Assembly: GCA_002309335.1 (NCBI GenBank)
Contig: DBXH01000020.1
Span: 2,592 to 43,077 of the forward strand
Direction of reading: 5' to 3'
DNA: 40,486 nucleotides
Source: Bacteroidales bacterium UBA1217
GTDB taxonomy: Bacteria; Bacteroidota; Bacteroidia; Bacteroidales; P3
Shown piece after piece: positions 25,581 through 32,978 of the stretch. Position numbers and translations under genes: made by a program. Positions within the stretch are counted from its first letter, which is position 1; each line of letters starts with the position of its first letter. The notes under the pieces were generated by a model, which was not told the DNA's origin, did not search any database, and was given only the letters and a program-made list of their open reading frames with translations.

Positions 25581-26012
25581 ATGGACTTAAGTAAAATCTT
25601 AGTAGTTTCCGGCAAACCGGACATTTACGAACTCGTATCGCAAACCAAGAACGGTGCTATCGTCGAGTCGCTTGCTGACAAAAAACGCTGCCCCGTCTTC
25701 AAATCAGACCGAATCAGCTCATTGAACGAGATAAGCATCTTCACCACCGAAAAAGAGAAACCGCTGGGCGAAGTGCTGCAGGACATTTTCCGTAAAGAAG
25801 ATGGTAAAACCATCACTTTTGAAATCAAGAAAGCTTCTGGCAACGAGCTATTCGCATACTTCAAGGAAATTCTCCCCAACTACGACACCGACCACGTACA
25901 CGCCAGCGATGTAAAGAAAGTACTGCTTTGGTACAACCTGTTGGTCAATGCAGGGAAAATCGACCTCGAAGAACCTGAAACAGAAAAACAAGAAGAGGAA
26001 AAAGCAGAATAG
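25581..26012 (+). CDS. DUF5606 domain-containing protein
   Basis: This 143-residue protein starts with the MDLSKILVVSGKPDIYELVS pattern typical of DUF5606, a small Bacteroidota family of unknown function. The conserved core includes the AIVESLADKKR segment and the SSLNEISIFT strand (about 48-57). The second half has a helical DVKKVLLWYNLL segment and an acidic Glu-rich tail. No signal peptide or membrane segment is present, so it is cytoplasmic. It sits 69 bases after the kinase-like gene and ends before a strong terminator. I cannot assign a role. Confidence 0.85.
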   Translation: MDLSKILVVSGKPDIYELVSQTKNGAIVESLADKKRCPVFKSDRISSLNEISIFTTEKEKPLGEVLQDIFRKEDGKTITFEIKKASGNELFAYFKEILPNYDTDHVHASDVKKVLLWYNLLVNAGKIDLEEPETEKQEEEKAE

Positions 26013-26039
26013 TTTTATTATCCTATTCTCATTCATTTA

Positions 26040-26079
26040 GCGGAACGGAAAATAAATTTTGCCGTTCCGCTTTTGTTTT
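26040..26079 (+). terminator. Intrinsic terminator after the DUF5606 gene
   Basis: GCGGAACGG (26040-26048) pairs with CCGTTCCGC (26062-26070), extended by AAAA and TTTT inner pairs, and is followed by TTTTGTTTT. It ends the pyrK to DUF5606 stretch. The next promoter box starts one base further on. Confidence 0.9.
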
Positions 26080-26080
26080 G

Positions 26081-26088
26081 TAATTTTG
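26081..26088 (+). promoter_or_regulatory. Promoter -7 box for the PNGase-like gene
   Basis: TAATTTTG fits TAnnTTTG. It lies 24 bases before the ATG at 26112 and after an earlier in-frame ATG at 26073, which supports the later start. Confidence 0.55.
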
Positions 26089-26111
26089 TATTTTTATTGT
26101 ACCAAAATATA

Positions 26112-27854
26112 ATGCGTTATATATTACTCATAATCAGTCTCATTACACTCGCATTCGGTGCCTCCGAGTGCCAGGCGCAGCAGCAATTACGCCATATTAC
26201 GTATTACAGCTACGACTATGACAGCGATCATACCGACACCACCAAGACATTTGTCAACCAGATTGGAACTCAAATAAAAGTGTACAATGACGCTCCCGCC
26301 AAAGGCAATCTGATACCCGGTTACGCCGAGGAACTCACCTATGCCGACTATCAGAGCGACAGCATCTTTTTCCAATACCACTACCTCGACAACCACGACC
26401 TGTTCTATGTCGCTTCCACGATGAACCGCAGCGACATCAAGTGGGACACCCAAATCGTTGATTCCAAGACCACACGCTATGTCACCAGCATCAACAGCAA
26501 CCGCATCGAGCTGTTGTTTTCGACCAAGGAAGGCTTCAATGCCAACCCCCTGCCCTACTACGGCAAATTCGATGGAGTGTTGCAACAGATGGTCCGCAAC
26601 GGACTGGTACAGATTGAGTTGAATGCAATCACAAAAGAAAAGCAGAAGGCAAAGCAAATCATCCCCGACAATTTAGGCACCCGCAAAAGCTCGCGCGAGA
26701 TGAGCAACCTCAAACGCGACAGGATGGTGCTGACAACGCACGTGTTTGAAAACGAGCAGATTTGCTGGGGCAAAGAGAAGCCCACCATAACCGACATACC
26801 TTTCGACACCACGCTGCACTATGCCGGTGGCACGTTGATACTGAAACGCATTAAACTGCCCAAGCTGCCAGAGCACTACCAAACATTCATCGAGTTGCGC
26901 CAACGCTCGAACGGTGACGCCTACGACCGCACAGGTTCGGTTTTCATCATACCCCGTGCAGGTGAGACCGGAGTGCCGACATTCCTCGACGGAATTTTGT
27001 ACCACCCCGACTCGCTGCCAATAGTTGAGGGTAGTGATGGCCAACGCTATCAAGGCATTGTTCAGCAGCTCAGCAATATGCATAAATACAAATCTGCACC
27101 CTCTGCTTTCAGCCCCATTGTTGAGCTAATGCGTTTTTTCACCCCATTCGGCGTAGGAAAATTCAACGACAGAGTACATATAGACGGACTGAAATGGGAG
27201 GACGAAACATTTTACAAACAGGAGGTCACCGACCTCAAACCATTGCTTGAAGGGGATGTTTTTATAGGAGTATTCATAGGCAACTATGATGGCGGCGGCC
27301 ACAAGGTAAGTCTTGACATCAAATCATATCCCAATGACTACGAATGGGAGATTGCTGAGGAAGAAGAGAGTTCTGTCGTCTCGCTCGTCAACACCTGCAA
27401 CGTGCTGGAGATGGCCGGCCAGAACTACGGCAAGATATTCGGAACCGACAGCATTACAGTGGATTTCTACACCGAGGGCGACGAGAAAGAGATAACTCTC
27501 CGCTACATCAGCACCGGCCACGGCGGATGGGGCGGCGGTGACGAGTTCAACCCAAAGGAAAATTCCATCATCATTGACGGTGTGAAACGTTTCAGCCACA
27601 CTCCGTGGCGCTGCGACTGCGCCCGTTACCGTGAGTGGAATCCCGTGTCGGGCAACTTTTGGAACGGCATATCCAGCAGCGACCTCAGTCGCAGCGGATG
27701 GTGCCCCGGAACAGCCACACAGCCAGTCTATTTTGACCTCAGCGACCTTGAACCCGGCACCCATACGCTGACTATCGCCATTCCGCAAGGCAAGCCTATG
27801 GATGGCGGTTTCAGCCATTGGAATGTTAGTGCATCACTAATCGTAAACTACTGA
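26112..27854 (+). CDS. Peptide-N-glycosidase F-like glycoamidase, exported
   Basis: About 580 residues from the chosen start, where the signal peptide begins (MRYILLIISLITLAFGASE, cleavage near CQAQ). The C-terminal half resembles PNGase F, which removes intact N-glycans from Asn of glycoproteins. Family marks are YDRTGSVFIIP (about 271-281), LMRFFTPFGVGKF, HKVSLDI, the GHGGWGGGDEF block (E478 in DEF) and a Cys-rich CDCARY...WCPG region. D272 and E478 fit two of the acidic active-site positions of the family by pattern. The first 230 residues form an extra domain, as in the type II enzymes with an N-terminal bowl-like domain. The lipoprotein esterase starts four bases after the stop and is probably co-transcribed. 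Activity is inferred from the family; the protein should be periplasmic or secreted. Confidence 0.85.
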   Translation: MRYILLIISLITLAFGASECQAQQQLRHITYYSYDYDSDHTDTTKTFVNQIGTQIKVYNDAPAKGNLIPGYAEELTYADYQSDSIFFQYHYLDNHDLFYVASTMNRSDIKWDTQIVDSKTTRYVTSINSNRIELLFSTKEGFNANPLPYYGKFDGVLQQMVRNGLVQIELNAITKEKQKAKQIIPDNLGTRKSSREMSNLKRDRMVLTTHVFENEQICWGKEKPTITDIPFDTTLHYAGGTLILKRIKLPKLPEHYQTFIELRQRSNGDAYDRTGSVFIIPRAGETGVPTFLDGILYHPDSLPIVEGSDGQRYQGIVQQLSNMHKYKSAPSAFSPIVELMRFFTPFGVGKFNDRVHIDGLKWEDETFYKQEVTDLKPLLEGDVFIGVFIGNYDGGGHKVSLDIKSYPNDYEWEIAEEEESSVVSLVNTCNVLEMAGQNYGKIFGTDSITVDFYTEGDEKEITLRYISTGHGGWGGGDEFNPKENSIIIDGVKRFSHTPWRCDCARYREWNPVSGNFWNGISSSDLSRSGWCPGTATQPVYFDLSDLEPGTHTLTIAIPQGKPMDGGFSHWNVSASLIVNY

Positions 27855-27858
27855 TTCT

Positions 27859-29448
27859 ATGAAAAGAAGCATATATATAATAATCCTCTCGCTACTGCTT
27901 TTGGTAGGCTGCAAAAGCAAAGTCACCAACATTAAAGGACCTGCCAAGCAGACACCTACGGACATTCCCGAATTGCCTTACATTCTCGAGGGCGACTACA
28001 CTCCCGACACTGGAGTGATGTACAAGGTCCTTATTGGTGACGACACCTGTTTTGTCGTTGTTGACAGTATAACCAACGGTCAACTTTATGGCTATTACTA
28101 TCAACTTGTTGAAGGTAGCGACTGCGTGGAGCGTAAAGAGTTTACACAAGATGCACACTGGAAAAACAAACGCAGTGAAGCACTTGTTTATCTCTACCAA
28201 GATCCTGAGTACCACCGCACAAACGATTCTTTATACCGTATACCTCACAGCAAAATAAAAATAAAACGCGATATTGAGTATGGACAGGCATTAGGCTATT
28301 GGTGCAGTATGCCGAACACTGAAGACCAGAGCTATCTTGAGATCCTTTCCGATGGTATCACCAAAAGCATTGTCCGCACAACCCAGTCACTGAAAATGGA
28401 CATCTACCAGCCTGATTATGATGATATCGAACAGTATAAACGACCCTTGATTATGCTGATACATGGTGGAGCATTCTATGTAGGTGACAAGCGCGACAGC
28501 CTCATCTCGGGTCTTTGTCGTCATTTTGCCTCTATGGGTTACATCGCCGTCAGCATTAACTACCGACTTGGATTCCTGCCTGCCAAAAGCGAGATTTCAC
28601 GTACCGGCTATATGGCCTTGCAAGACGCCCACGCTGCTATGCGCTATCTGGTAGACCACGCCAACAAACTTGGAATAGATACCAATTATATCTTTGTAGG
28701 CGGTGCCAGTGCCGGTGGCATCACAGCCCTCAATCTCGCCTTTATGCGCGACAAAGACCGTCCAAAATACGTAAACAACAGGCAATGGCGCGACCTTGGC
28801 ATTATCTCAAGCAGCGGAAACAGCAGCCACGCTACATTCAGCATCCGCGCAGTAGCCAATATGTGGGGAGCCGTCACTAATCTTAATATGCTAAAAAACA
28901 GTCATACTAACATCATTTCTTTCCACGGCGACGCCGATCAAGTTGTGCCTTACGACAATGGTTATCCGTTCAATGATATGAGTATCAAACTGGGCAAACG
29001 AATGTTCGACCGTATGTACGGATCTTTGCAAATTGACAAACGCGCGCGCGAGTTGGGTATGCGCAGCGAATTGAACACCTTCCCATCAGAAGGTCACTCG
29101 TTGCAGCGCTATCCCGACGGCACCTGGAACCAGAAAAACTACCTCTTTATACAAGACAAAACAACCAAGTTCTTCTACAAAGAAATTGCAGGAAAAACAC
29201 CTGCAATTGAAAACGACCGCAACGATCCACGCCATTACATTATCAACGACGACGATGCCTCCGAAGTATGCTGGCGCGTAGAAGGAGGATTTATACTAAA
29301 GATTGAAGGCAATAATATATGGGTTGTATGGCGCGACGAGGCTCCGAAACACAAACTCTACGCCTCTGGTCTTAACGCCAAACAATTTGGTTTCAACGAC
29401 ATAATAAATATCGACAATGACAGAAAAGGAGATACTGACAAGAATTGA
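27859..29448 (+). CDS. Alpha/beta-hydrolase esterase lipoprotein
   Basis: The 529-residue protein has a lipoprotein signal (LLLLVGC, Cys18). Residues about 25-135 form a beta-rich N-domain of unknown type. The hydrolase domain (about 150-425) has LIHGGAF (oxyanion loop), the nucleophile elbow GGASAGG (S284), an acid in HGDADQVVP (D360) and H413 in SEGHSLQ, giving a full Ser-Asp-His triad of the carboxylesterase or feruloyl/acetyl-esterase type. A short C-terminal domain (about 455-529) resembles neither a sorting domain nor a carbohydrate module I can name. It follows the PNGase-like gene by four bases, so the pair may trim and de-esterify surface-bound glycoconjugates, which is inference. 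Confidence 0.85.
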   Translation: MKRSIYIIILSLLLLVGCKSKVTNIKGPAKQTPTDIPELPYILEGDYTPDTGVMYKVLIGDDTCFVVVDSITNGQLYGYYYQLVEGSDCVERKEFTQDAHWKNKRSEALVYLYQDPEYHRTNDSLYRIPHSKIKIKRDIEYGQALGYWCSMPNTEDQSYLEILSDGITKSIVRTTQSLKMDIYQPDYDDIEQYKRPLIMLIHGGAFYVGDKRDSLISGLCRHFASMGYIAVSINYRLGFLPAKSEISRTGYMALQDAHAAMRYLVDHANKLGIDTNYIFVGGASAGGITALNLAFMRDKDRPKYVNNRQWRDLGIISSSGNSSHATFSIRAVANMWGAVTNLNMLKNSHTNIISFHGDADQVVPYDNGYPFNDMSIKLGKRMFDRMYGSLQIDKRARELGMRSELNTFPSEGHSLQRYPDGTWNQKNYLFIQDKTTKFFYKEIAGKTPAIENDRNDPRHYIINDDDASEVCWRVEGGFILKIEGNNIWVVWRDEAPKHKLYASGLNAKQFGFNDIINIDNDRKGDTDKN

Positions 29449-29629
29449 TGCCATCGATATGGCTATAGCCAACTACGAGGAACTCGACTGCGATATGGAC
29501 AATCCTGAGTATATAGCACGAGGCAACGGTTTCTGCGACAGCAAGTATAGCGAGGATTTCATTCAAGGTCAACTCGAAAATCTTCGACGCGAGCGACTTA
29601 TGCTCGAAGAAATCCTCTCAACACTATAA
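29417..29629 (+). CDS. Small protein of unknown function
   Basis: This 70-residue ORF overlaps the end of the esterase gene by 32 bases in a different frame. The sequence is acidic and helical, with paired Cys in CDMDN and GFCDSKYSE and a C-terminal amphipathic helix ending EEILSTL. There is no signal peptide. A second in-frame ATG at 29459 would remove the overlap. It reads as a normal soluble protein with balanced composition, which argues for a real gene, but I recognise no family. The next gene is metG, 54 bases on. Confidence 0.6.
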   Translation: MTEKEILTRIDAIDMAIANYEELDCDMDNPEYIARGNGFCDSKYSEDFIQGQLENLRRERLMLEEILSTL

Positions 29630-29630
29630 C

Positions 29631-29668
29631 CCCCTTTTAACCTTTTCAACCCTTTCAACCTTTAAAAC
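29631..29668 (+). repeat. Short AACC/CTTTTCAACC repeats in the metG leader
   Basis: Several imperfect units of roughly 9 bases (TTTTAACC, TTTTCAACC, CTTTCAACC, TTTAAAAC) lie between the small ORF and metG. The region is pyrimidine-rich and has no coding role. It could be a simple tract formed by slippage. No promoter box is seen here. Confidence 0.55.
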
Positions 29669-29683
29669 AAAAAAACACACAAT

Positions 29684-31744
29684 ATGACCTACACAGAGAA
29701 AGACCAGAAATTTAAACGTTACACTGTAACCTCTGCCCTCCCCTATGCCAACGGTCCTGTACATATCGGGCACCTCGCCGGTGTCTATGTCCCTGCCGAC
29801 ATTTATGTACGCTATCTACGCGCCCAGGGCGAGAAAGTTATGTTTATCGGCGGCAGCGACGAGCACGGCGTTCCCATCACCATCAAAGCCCGCAAAGAGG
29901 GCGTTACACCTCAGGATATCGTAGACCGTTATCACAAGATTATCAAGGATTCCTTCGCTGAACTGGGAATCTCATTCGACATATATAGTCGTACCAGCAG
30001 CAAGGAACATCACGAAACAGCAGCCGAATATTTCGACAAACTCTACAAAGACGGCAAACTTATCGAGAAAACCTCTATGCAATACTACGACGAGGAAGCA
30101 CACCAGTTCCTTGCCGACCGCTACATTACCGGTACTTGCCCCCACTGCGGCAACGAACGAGCCTATGGCGATCAATGCGAAGCCTGTGGCACCTCGCTCA
30201 ATGCCACCGACCTTATCAACCCAAAATCAGCTCTCAGCGGCTCAAAACCCGTCCTAAAAGAAACCAAACACTGGTTCCTACCTCTTGACAAAGACGAACC
30301 TTGGCTGCGCCAGTGGATTCTTGAAGGCCACAAAGACGACTGGAAAACAAATGTCTATGGTCAATGCAAGTCGTGGATTGACGCCGGTTTGCAACCCCGT
30401 GCCGTCACCCGCGACCTCGATTGGGGTGTAAAAGTACCCCTCGCCGAAGCCGAAGGCAAAGTACTATACGTATGGTTCGACGCACCTATTGGATATATCA
30501 GCTTCACAAAACAACTCAAGGGCGACGACTGGGAGAAATGGTGGAAAGACAAGGATACCAAGTTGGTACACTTTATTGGCAAGGACAATATCGTCTTCCA
30601 TTGCATCATTTTTCCATCAATGTTACATGCCGACGGCAGCTACATCCTGCCCGACAACGTTCCTGCCAATGAATTTCTTAACCTCGAAGGTGACAAAATC
30701 AGCACCTCTCGCAACTGGGCTGTATGGCTGCACGAATATCTGAAAGATTTTCCTGGCAAACAGGACGTGTTGCGCTACACCCTCTGCAGCAACGCTCCTG
30801 AAACCAAAGATAACGACTTTACTTGGAAAGATTTCCAGCTGAAAAACAATAGTGAACTCGTCGCCATTCTCGGCAACTTCGTTAACCGCACCCTCGTATT
30901 GACACATAAGTTCTTCGATGGGCGTGTGCCTGCTCAGGGTAATAAAACAGCACTCGACGACGAAGTACTCCGCGAGATCGCCACCTATCCCGAAAAGATT
31001 GGCCGTAGCATCGAGACCTACCGTTTCCGCGAAGCCCTCGCTGAAATGATGAACCTGGCTCGCCTCGGCAACAAATACCTGACCGAGACAGAGCCTTGGA
31101 AGCTTGTCAAAACAGACCCCGAACGCACCGCCACAGTATTGAATATCTCATTACAAATATGTGCCAATCTGGCAGTCCTCTGCGCACCGTTCCTGCCATT
31201 TACAGCCGACAAGATGCACAAGATGATGAATCTACCAGCATTGGGATGGAAAGACTCTGGTCGCGCCGACATCCTTATGGATGGTCTTACTCTCGATAAG
31301 CCAGATCTGCTCTTCGAGCAAATCGACGACGCCACAATCCAAGCCCAGGTGGACAAGCTCCAAGCCACCAAAGAGCAGAACGCTCTCAACGCTTGGCAGC
31401 CAGCCACAGTCAAAGATAACGTTGCTTTTGAAGACTTCGGCAAGGTCGACATCCGCGTCGGCACCGTACTCGAATGCAGCAAAGTACCCAAGGCTGACAA
31501 ACTGTTGCAATTCAAAATTGACGACGGAATGGGCGGCCGCACCATCGTCAGCGGCATAGCCAAATTCTACCCCGAACCCGAGAAACTTGTTGGTATGCAG
31601 GTCTGCTTCATCGCCAACTTCGAGCCCCGCAAGCTAAAGGGTGTCGTCAGCGAAGGTATGATACTCAGCGCCGAAGACAAAGACGGCCGTCTGGTACTCA
31701 TCACACCCAGCCAGCTCGTCACCGCCGGCGTCAATGTCGGATAA
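29684..31744 (+). CDS. metG: Methionyl-tRNA synthetase with C-terminal tRNA-binding domain
   Basis: The 686-residue cytoplasmic enzyme charges tRNA-Met. The class I signature HIGH is at 27-30 and the second signature reads KISTS (338-342) in place of KMSKS. The zinc knuckle has four Cys (C152, C155, C165, C168), which places it with the longer one-zinc forms. The anticodon-binding helical domain spans about 390-560. A C-terminal Trbp111/EMAP-like OB-fold domain (about 580-686) includes FGKVDIRVGTV and ends near TPSQLVTAGVNVG, so the full-length dimer-type enzyme is encoded. It ends at a strong bidirectional terminator. Confidence 0.97.
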   Translation: MTYTEKDQKFKRYTVTSALPYANGPVHIGHLAGVYVPADIYVRYLRAQGEKVMFIGGSDEHGVPITIKARKEGVTPQDIVDRYHKIIKDSFAELGISFDIYSRTSSKEHHETAAEYFDKLYKDGKLIEKTSMQYYDEEAHQFLADRYITGTCPHCGNERAYGDQCEACGTSLNATDLINPKSALSGSKPVLKETKHWFLPLDKDEPWLRQWILEGHKDDWKTNVYGQCKSWIDAGLQPRAVTRDLDWGVKVPLAEAEGKVLYVWFDAPIGYISFTKQLKGDDWEKWWKDKDTKLVHFIGKDNIVFHCIIFPSMLHADGSYILPDNVPANEFLNLEGDKISTSRNWAVWLHEYLKDFPGKQDVLRYTLCSNAPETKDNDFTWKDFQLKNNSELVAILGNFVNRTLVLTHKFFDGRVPAQGNKTALDDEVLREIATYPEKIGRSIETYRFREALAEMMNLARLGNKYLTETEPWKLVKTDPERTATVLNISLQICANLAVLCAPFLPFTADKMHKMMNLPALGWKDSGRADILMDGLTLDKPDLLFEQIDDATIQAQVDKLQATKEQNALNAWQPATVKDNVAFEDFGKVDIRVGTVLECSKVPKADKLLQFKIDDGMGGRTIVSGIAKFYPEPEKLVGMQVCFIANFEPRKLKGVVSEGMILSAEDKDGRLVLITPSQLVTAGVNVG

Positions 31745-31759
31745 AATCCCCATTCAATA

Positions 31760-31798
31760 AAAAAGAGCAGGGCAACGATTGGTTGCCCTGCTCTTTTT
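31760..31798. terminator. Bidirectional terminator between metG and the skp genes
   Basis: AAAAAGAGCAGGGCAAC (31760-31776) pairs perfectly with GTTGCCCTGCTCTTTTT (31782-31798) around a five-base loop. With A-runs on one side and T-runs on the other, it should stop transcription of metG from the left and of the minus-strand envelope cluster from the right. Confidence 0.95.
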
Positions 31799-31814
31799 AT
31801 GTTGTTTAATTTGT

Positions 31815-32327
31815 TTATTTAAGACCCAGTTTCTTCTTGACTAGGGGTAGAATGTCGTCGCTATCCTGCTGATAGAGAAGTGTACCGGCAGAGGTGTCAA
31901 AGATATAGGTATATCCGTTCTCTTTTGCCACATCCGAAATGGCCTGCTTTGCACGATCAATAATTGGCTGCAGAAGTTCTTTCTCTTTCTCTTGTAATTT
32001 TTGCTGAGCACTCTGCTGATAGCTCTGGATGCGCTGGTTGAGGTCGTTGAGTTCTTGCTCCTTGGTGGTACGTATAAGTTCCGTCATCTGAGCTTTACGT
32101 TCCTGATAGTCTGTGTATTTCTTCTGCAGTTCCTCCTGCATAGCGGTAAGTTCGCCCTCGAGGAGTTTCACTTCAGCTTCAAAAGCAGACTGAGCAGAGT
32201 CCTTGCCTGGCATAATCTGCATAAGGTCAGCCGAGTTGATGTGTCCGAGTTTTACGGATTTCTGTGCAAATGTCGCTGTTCCAAAAGCGAACATTGCGAC
32301 GAGGAATAAAACAAAACTTTTTTTCAT
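31815..32327 (-). CDS. OmpH/Skp-family periplasmic chaperone (second copy)
   Basis: The 170-residue protein has a signal peptide (FVLFLVAMFAFGTATFAQ) and the Skp-type layout: a short strand region (VKLGHINSADLMQIMPG) followed by a long charged coiled-coil (about 45-120, e.g. LEGELTAMQEELQKKY) and a C-terminal YIFDTSAGTLLY strand. Skp trimers hold unfolded outer-membrane proteins for delivery to BamA. It is the last gene of the bamA cluster, 49 bases after the other Skp-like gene, with the shared terminator 17 bases beyond its stop. Confidence 0.9.
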   Translation of the reverse strand: MKKSFVLFLVAMFAFGTATFAQKSVKLGHINSADLMQIMPGKDSAQSAFEAEVKLLEGELTAMQEELQKKYTDYQERKAQMTELIRTTKEQELNDLNQRIQSYQQSAQQKLQEKEKELLQPIIDRAKQAISDVAKENGYTYIFDTSAGTLLYQQDSDDILPLVKKKLGLK

Positions 32328-32376
32328 TATTAGTACTATTAAATTATTAATTATCAGAATTTAAATGATTCTATTT

Positions 32377-32967
32377 TCAAGGTTTTCTCATTTCTGGATT
32401 AGACACCTCTTTCTTTCTAGTCGGTTGGGAAGCGTCTTTTTCTTCGTTATTGTTGCCACCTGCCTTATAGCCAAGCATATCCAACACAAGGTCACTGACA
32501 TCGTATTTTGCATTGACATAGAGCAATGTGGCTGAGCCTGATTTATCTAGGATGAAAGCATAGCTTTTTTCGTTTGCGATACGTTCGATGGCATTATATA
32601 CGCGATCCTGTATCGGTTTCATCAATTCAGCGCGTTTCTTGTCGAGGTCGCCGCCAGGTCCAAAATATTTGTTCTGCAATTCCTTGGCTTCATTTTCTTT
32701 AGCCTTGATTTCCTCCTCACGCTTGCGTTTCAAGTTGTCGGGCAGCAGATAGGCTTCCTGCTGATAAGTCTTATACAGACGGTCTATCTCTTGGAATTTC
32801 TGCTCCAATTCCTTCTGCCAATTAGCAGCCTGCTTGTCCAGCTGCGACTGTGCACGCGAATAGTCGGGAATGTTCGACAGAATATACTCCGTATTTACAC
32901 AGGCATATTTCTGTGCCCAGACAGCCATCGGCAAAAGAAAAACAAATATGAACAATAGACGTTTCAT
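32377..32967 (-). CDS. OmpH/Skp-family periplasmic chaperone (first copy)
   Basis: About 196 residues from the ATG at 32967. An upstream extension to 32982 would need a TTG start overlapping bamA, so I prefer the ATG, which gives a clean signal peptide (LLFIFVFLLPMAVWAQ). It has the Skp-like core: CVNTEYILSNIPDYSRAQ, then a long coiled coil (about 40-115), then AFILDKSGSATLLYV. A Lys/Asn/Glu-rich tail (NNNEEKDAS and onward) is added at the C-terminus and is absent from the second copy. It starts 11 bases after the bamA stop, so co-transcription with bamA is likely and supports the chaperone role. Confidence 0.9.
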   Translation of the reverse strand: MKRLLFIFVFLLPMAVWAQKYACVNTEYILSNIPDYSRAQSQLDKQAANWQKELEQKFQEIDRLYKTYQQEAYLLPDNLKRKREEEIKAKENEAKELQNKYFGPGGDLDKKRAELMKPIQDRVYNAIERIANEKSYAFILDKSGSATLLYVNAKYDVSDLVLDMLGYKAGGNNNEEKDASQPTRKKEVSNPEMRKP

Positions 32968-32978
32968 ATTACTTACAA

